From Actinomycetota bacterium (GTDB lineage: Bacteria > Actinomycetota > Thermoleophilia > UBA2241): a stretch of DNA of 14,386 nt. Below are positions 12,566 through 14,386 of the stretch, piece by piece. A program made the translations under genes and the position numbers. The notes under the pieces were generated by a model, which ran no database searches, was not told the DNA's origin, and saw only the letters and a program-made list of their open reading frames with translations. Positions within the stretch are counted from its first letter, which is position 1, and each line of letters opens with the position of its first letter. The DNA lies in NCBI GenBank assembly GCA_003157715.1, contig PMKK01000048.1:3336-17721 (forward strand). Reading direction: 5' to 3'.

Positions 12566-13120
12566 ATGTCACGCCGGATGATCCCCAATGCCATCACCAT
12601 CGCGCGGCTGTGCTCGCTGCCTGCCTTCTTGTGGGTGTACAGCCTGCAGGCGCCCGAGGCGAGCTGGCCGGCGGCGATCATCGTCCTCGTCCTGGCGCTG
12701 TCGGACCTGCTCGACGGCTGGCTGGCTCGCCGGTACCAGTGGCAGAGCGATCTCGGCAGGGTGCTCGACCCGGTGGCCGACCGCGTCCTGTTTCTGTTCC
12801 TGGTCGGCGCGCTGCTGCTGTTCGGCGTGCTGCCCTGGTGGGCGGTCGTGCCGCTCATCGTGCGTGACGGCCTCATGCTCGCCGGCGCCGCGCTCATGCT
12901 GGTCCACTACCACGAGAAGCCGAGCATCATGAGGGGCGGCAAGCTCGCCAACTTCACCCTCGTGTGCGGCATCGAATTCCTCATCGTCGACTGGCACGGC
13001 CTGGGGCTGGTGACGTACGGCATCGGCGGCACGCTCTACGTGGTGAGCGGCTTTCGGTATGTCCGCCGCGAGCTCGTGCGCTGGCGGCGGTCGCGGCCTT
13101 CAGCGCCCGCGCTGTCCTGA
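12566..13120 (+). CDS. CDP-alcohol phosphatidyltransferase
   Basis: Integral membrane enzyme that transfers a phosphatidyl group from CDP-diacylglycerol to an alcohol acceptor, releasing CMP. The full family signature D-x2-D-G-x2-A-R-x8-G-x3-D-x3-D is present: D47, D50, G51, A54, R55, G64, D68, D72 (counting from the ATG at 12566). The 184 residues contain about five or six hydrophobic segments, as expected, and a basic C-terminus (RRELVRWRRSR). An in-frame GTG two codons earlier (12560) is possible, but the -10 box position favours a leaderless start at 12566. The acceptor (glycerol phosphate, inositol phosphate or another) cannot be read from sequence alone. In actinobacteria a gene of this family next to a sugar-nucleotide transferase is common, which suggests envelope lipid or glycolipid synthesis. 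Confidence 0.92.
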   Translation: MSRRMIPNAITIARLCSLPAFLWVYSLQAPEASWPAAIIVLVLALSDLLDGWLARRYQWQSDLGRVLDPVADRVLFLFLVGALLLFGVLPWWAVVPLIVRDGLMLAGAALMLVHYHEKPSIMRGGKLANFTLVCGIEFLIVDWHGLGLVTYGIGGTLYVVSGFRYVRRELVRWRRSRPSAPALS

Positions 13121-13286
13121 CCGGGGCCGTTCGCGAGCGCGCTCACCTCGCTCTCCCGACGGGGGTGCCGTTCGCGGGCGTGCTTGCCTCGCCGTGGCCG
13201 GAGCCTCATCCGCAGTGTCCCCGGCCTTGAGCGGCGCGCCTTCGAGAAGCAGGCGTCACGCACGGTCCGGCGCCGATGGCTTCTGG

Positions 13287-13292
13287 TACTAT
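13287..13292 (+). promoter_or_regulatory. Putative -10 box upstream of the nucleotidyltransferase gene
   Basis: TACTAT is a good TAnnnT -10 and sits 7 bases before an ATG at 13299, the same geometry as the box upstream of the phosphatidyltransferase gene. A transcript starting near 13299 would have a 44-base leader to the nucleotidyltransferase start. The other bases between 13121 and 13286 show only a short repeat (GCCGTTCGCG at 13126 and 13167) and no gene. Confidence 0.45.
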
Positions 13293-13298
13293 CACGGC

Positions 13299-13358
13299 AT
13301 GGCGACACCGACACAGACGTCCCCAGAGCCCCCAGGAGACCCATGCGCGCCGTCGTGA
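13299..13358 (+). CDS. Possible 19-aa leader peptide
   Basis: An ATG placed exactly at the predicted transcription start opens a 19-codon frame rich in Thr, Pro and Ser (starts MATPTQTSPEPP), ending in TGA at 13356-13358. The stop lies 16 bases inside the nucleotidyltransferase gene in another frame, so ribosomes finishing it could re-initiate or couple at the main start. The frame is very short and could be chance. Confidence 0.22.
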   Translation: MATPTQTSPEPPGDPCAPS

Positions 13359-14386
13359 TGGCCGGGGGAGAGGGCACCCGCCTGCGGCCCCTCACGAGCA
13401 ACCAGCCCAAGCCACTCGTGCCGGTGGCCAATAAGCCGTGCATGGAACACATCATCGAGTTGCTCAAGCGCCACGGGATCGAGGACATCGTCGTCACGGT
13501 GGCGTTTCTGCCCAGAGCCATTCGCGACTACTTCGGCGACGGCAGCGCCCTGGGCGTGAACATCAACTACTCGGTCGAGCAGGCGCCCCTGGGCACGGCC
13601 GGCAGTGTGAAAAACGCCGAGGAGAACCTGGGCGAGCGCTTCATCGTGATCTCCGGCGACGCCCTGACCGACTTCGACCTCACCGCCATCATCGCCGAGC
13701 ACGAGCGGCGCCAGGCGATGGTCAGCATCGTCCTGAAGCACGTCGAGAACCCTCTCGACTTCGGCGTCGTGGTGACCAACGACGAGGGCCGCATCGAGCG
13801 CTTCCTCGAAAAGCCGACCTGGGGACAGGTGTTCTCCGACACGGTGAACACCGGCATCTACGTGCTCGAGCCCGAGGTCTTCAACTACATCCCGGCGGGG
13901 CAGTCCTACGACTTCAGCCAGGAACTGTTCCCCAAGCTCTTCGAGCTCGGCAAGCCGCTCTACGGCACCATCGCCGAGGGCTACTGGCAGGACATCGGCA
14001 GCCTCGGCCAGTTTCTCGCCGCCAACCGCGACGTGCTCGACGGCAAGGTGCAGGCCTCGATCCCCGGCATCCGACTCGAGGGCGACATCTACATCGGCGA
14101 GAACGTCAGCATCGACTCGCTCGAACACGTGACCGGGCCGGCGGTGATCGGCAACTACGCCAAGATCGACCGCAACGCCCGCATCGGCGCCTACACCGTG
14201 CTGGGCAGCAACGTGGTGGTCAAAGACCACGCCGAGACGCGTTTCAGCGTGATCGACGCCAATACCTACATCGGTTCGGGCACCAAGGTCTACGGCGCCA
14301 TCGTCGGCAAGAACTGCGACGTCAAGCCGGGCGCCAGCATCAGCGAGGGCGCGGCGATAGGTGACGAGTGCGTCATCGGCGAGCAG
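13343..14386 (+). CDS. Mannose-1-phosphate guanylyltransferase-type protein (3' end outside window)
   Basis: Makes a sugar nucleotide (probably GDP-mannose from GTP and mannose 1-phosphate) for envelope glycans. The ATG at 13343 has AGGAG 4-5 bases upstream. The visible 348 residues start MRAVVMAGGEGTRLRPLTSNQPKPLVP, the nucleotidyltransferase signature (GGEGTRLRP at 8-16), then have ISGDALTDFDL (metal-binding Asp), FLEKP and EGYWQDIGSLGQFLAANRDVL. From about residue 255 there is a left-handed beta-helix of hexapeptide repeats (IYIGENVSI, VIGNYAKI, ARIGAYTVLG, TYIGSGTKVYGAIVG). No stop is reached. Actinobacterial homologues continue into a phosphoglucomutase/phosphomannomutase domain, which would lie beyond the right edge. 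The sugar specificity is inferred from family resemblance; glucose-1-phosphate transfer cannot be excluded. Confidence 0.9.
   Translation, partial: MRAVVMAGGEGTRLRPLTSNQPKPLVPVANKPCMEHIIELLKRHGIEDIVVTVAFLPRAIRDYFGDGSALGVNINYSVEQAPLGTAGSVKNAEENLGERFIVISGDALTDFDLTAIIAEHERRQAMVSIVLKHVENPLDFGVVVTNDEGRIERFLEKPTWGQVFSDTVNTGIYVLEPEVFNYIPAGQSYDFSQELFPKLFELGKPLYGTIAEGYWQDIGSLGQFLAANRDVLDGKVQASIPGIRLEGDIYIGENVSIDSLEHVTGPAVIGNYAKIDRNARIGAYTVLGSNVVVKDHAETRFSVIDANTYIGSGTKVYGAIVGKNCDVKPGASISEGAAIGDECVIGEQ

Noticed and set aside
13165..13177. 13-base match to the iteron core (GTGCCGTTCGCGG) in the host intergenic region
   Set aside because: Single copy outside the prophage without the ATACTGT part or periodicity; GC-rich chance match is most likely.
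13292..14364. Open frames on both strands overlapping the nucleotidyltransferase (13292-14230 minus, 13438-14364 plus)
   Set aside because: The frame from 13343 carries the full nucleotidyltransferase signature and hexapeptide repeats; the others are shadows with low-complexity His/Arg/Gly-rich products.
1..14386. CRISPR array, insertion sequence or toxin-antitoxin pair
   Set aside because: No spaced repeats of CRISPR type, no transposase motifs and no recognisable toxin or antitoxin pair were seen on either strand.

Overview
The window is GC-rich and holds the integrase-proximal part of a tailed-phage (siphovirus-like) prophage, positions 1 to about 12,335. It is inserted at the 3' end of a host tRNA-Pro(GGG) gene. 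The host chromosome resumes to the right with a CDP-alcohol phosphatidyltransferase and the first 348 codons of a mannose-1-phosphate guanylyltransferase-type nucleotidyltransferase, probably the N-terminal half of the actinobacterial guanylyltransferase/phosphohexomutase fusion. That gene pair, the GC content, the frequent GTG/TTG starts and the -10 boxes placed 7 nt before start codons suggest an actinobacterial host. I cannot fix the family.

Prophage layout, read leftward from the tRNA. A two-gene rightward operon (positions 9,933-12,191) encodes an unrecognised 291-aa protein and, overlapping it by ATGA, a complete tyrosine integrase. Divergent from it, an essentially continuous leftward block runs from 9,915 to the left edge: a 70-aa XRE-type regulator, an excisionase-like winged-HTH protein overlapping its end, two small early proteins, a replication initiator resembling phage O proteins, a DnaB-type helicase, a 214-aa protein of unknown function, a tail tape-measure protein with an NlpC/P60 hydrolase domain, a 114-aa protein, a 496-bp non-coding interval full of stem-loops, two tandem paralogous zinc-ribbon proteins, and the HK97-fold major capsid protein. 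Terminase, portal, protease and the other tail genes are not visible and must lie beyond the left edge if present.

The parts fit together as follows. The 51-bp divergent region carries a promoter for the integrase operon with a perfect palindrome between its -35 and -10, a natural site for the XRE regulator. The initiator gene contains three 23-bp-period direct repeats plus a perfect 10-bp-stem hairpin in its middle, the arrangement of lambda ori inside gene O, and the helicase gene follows directly. Next to the tRNA, a 15-bp direct repeat is a candidate integrase arm-site pair.

The most unusual points are the internal origin-like repeats, the chain of inverted repeats in the one large non-coding gap, the tape-measure gene lying upstream of the capsid gene in the direction of transcription, and the tandem zinc-ribbon pair just before the capsid gene. 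All functional statements rest on motif recognition by eye; no database search was run.
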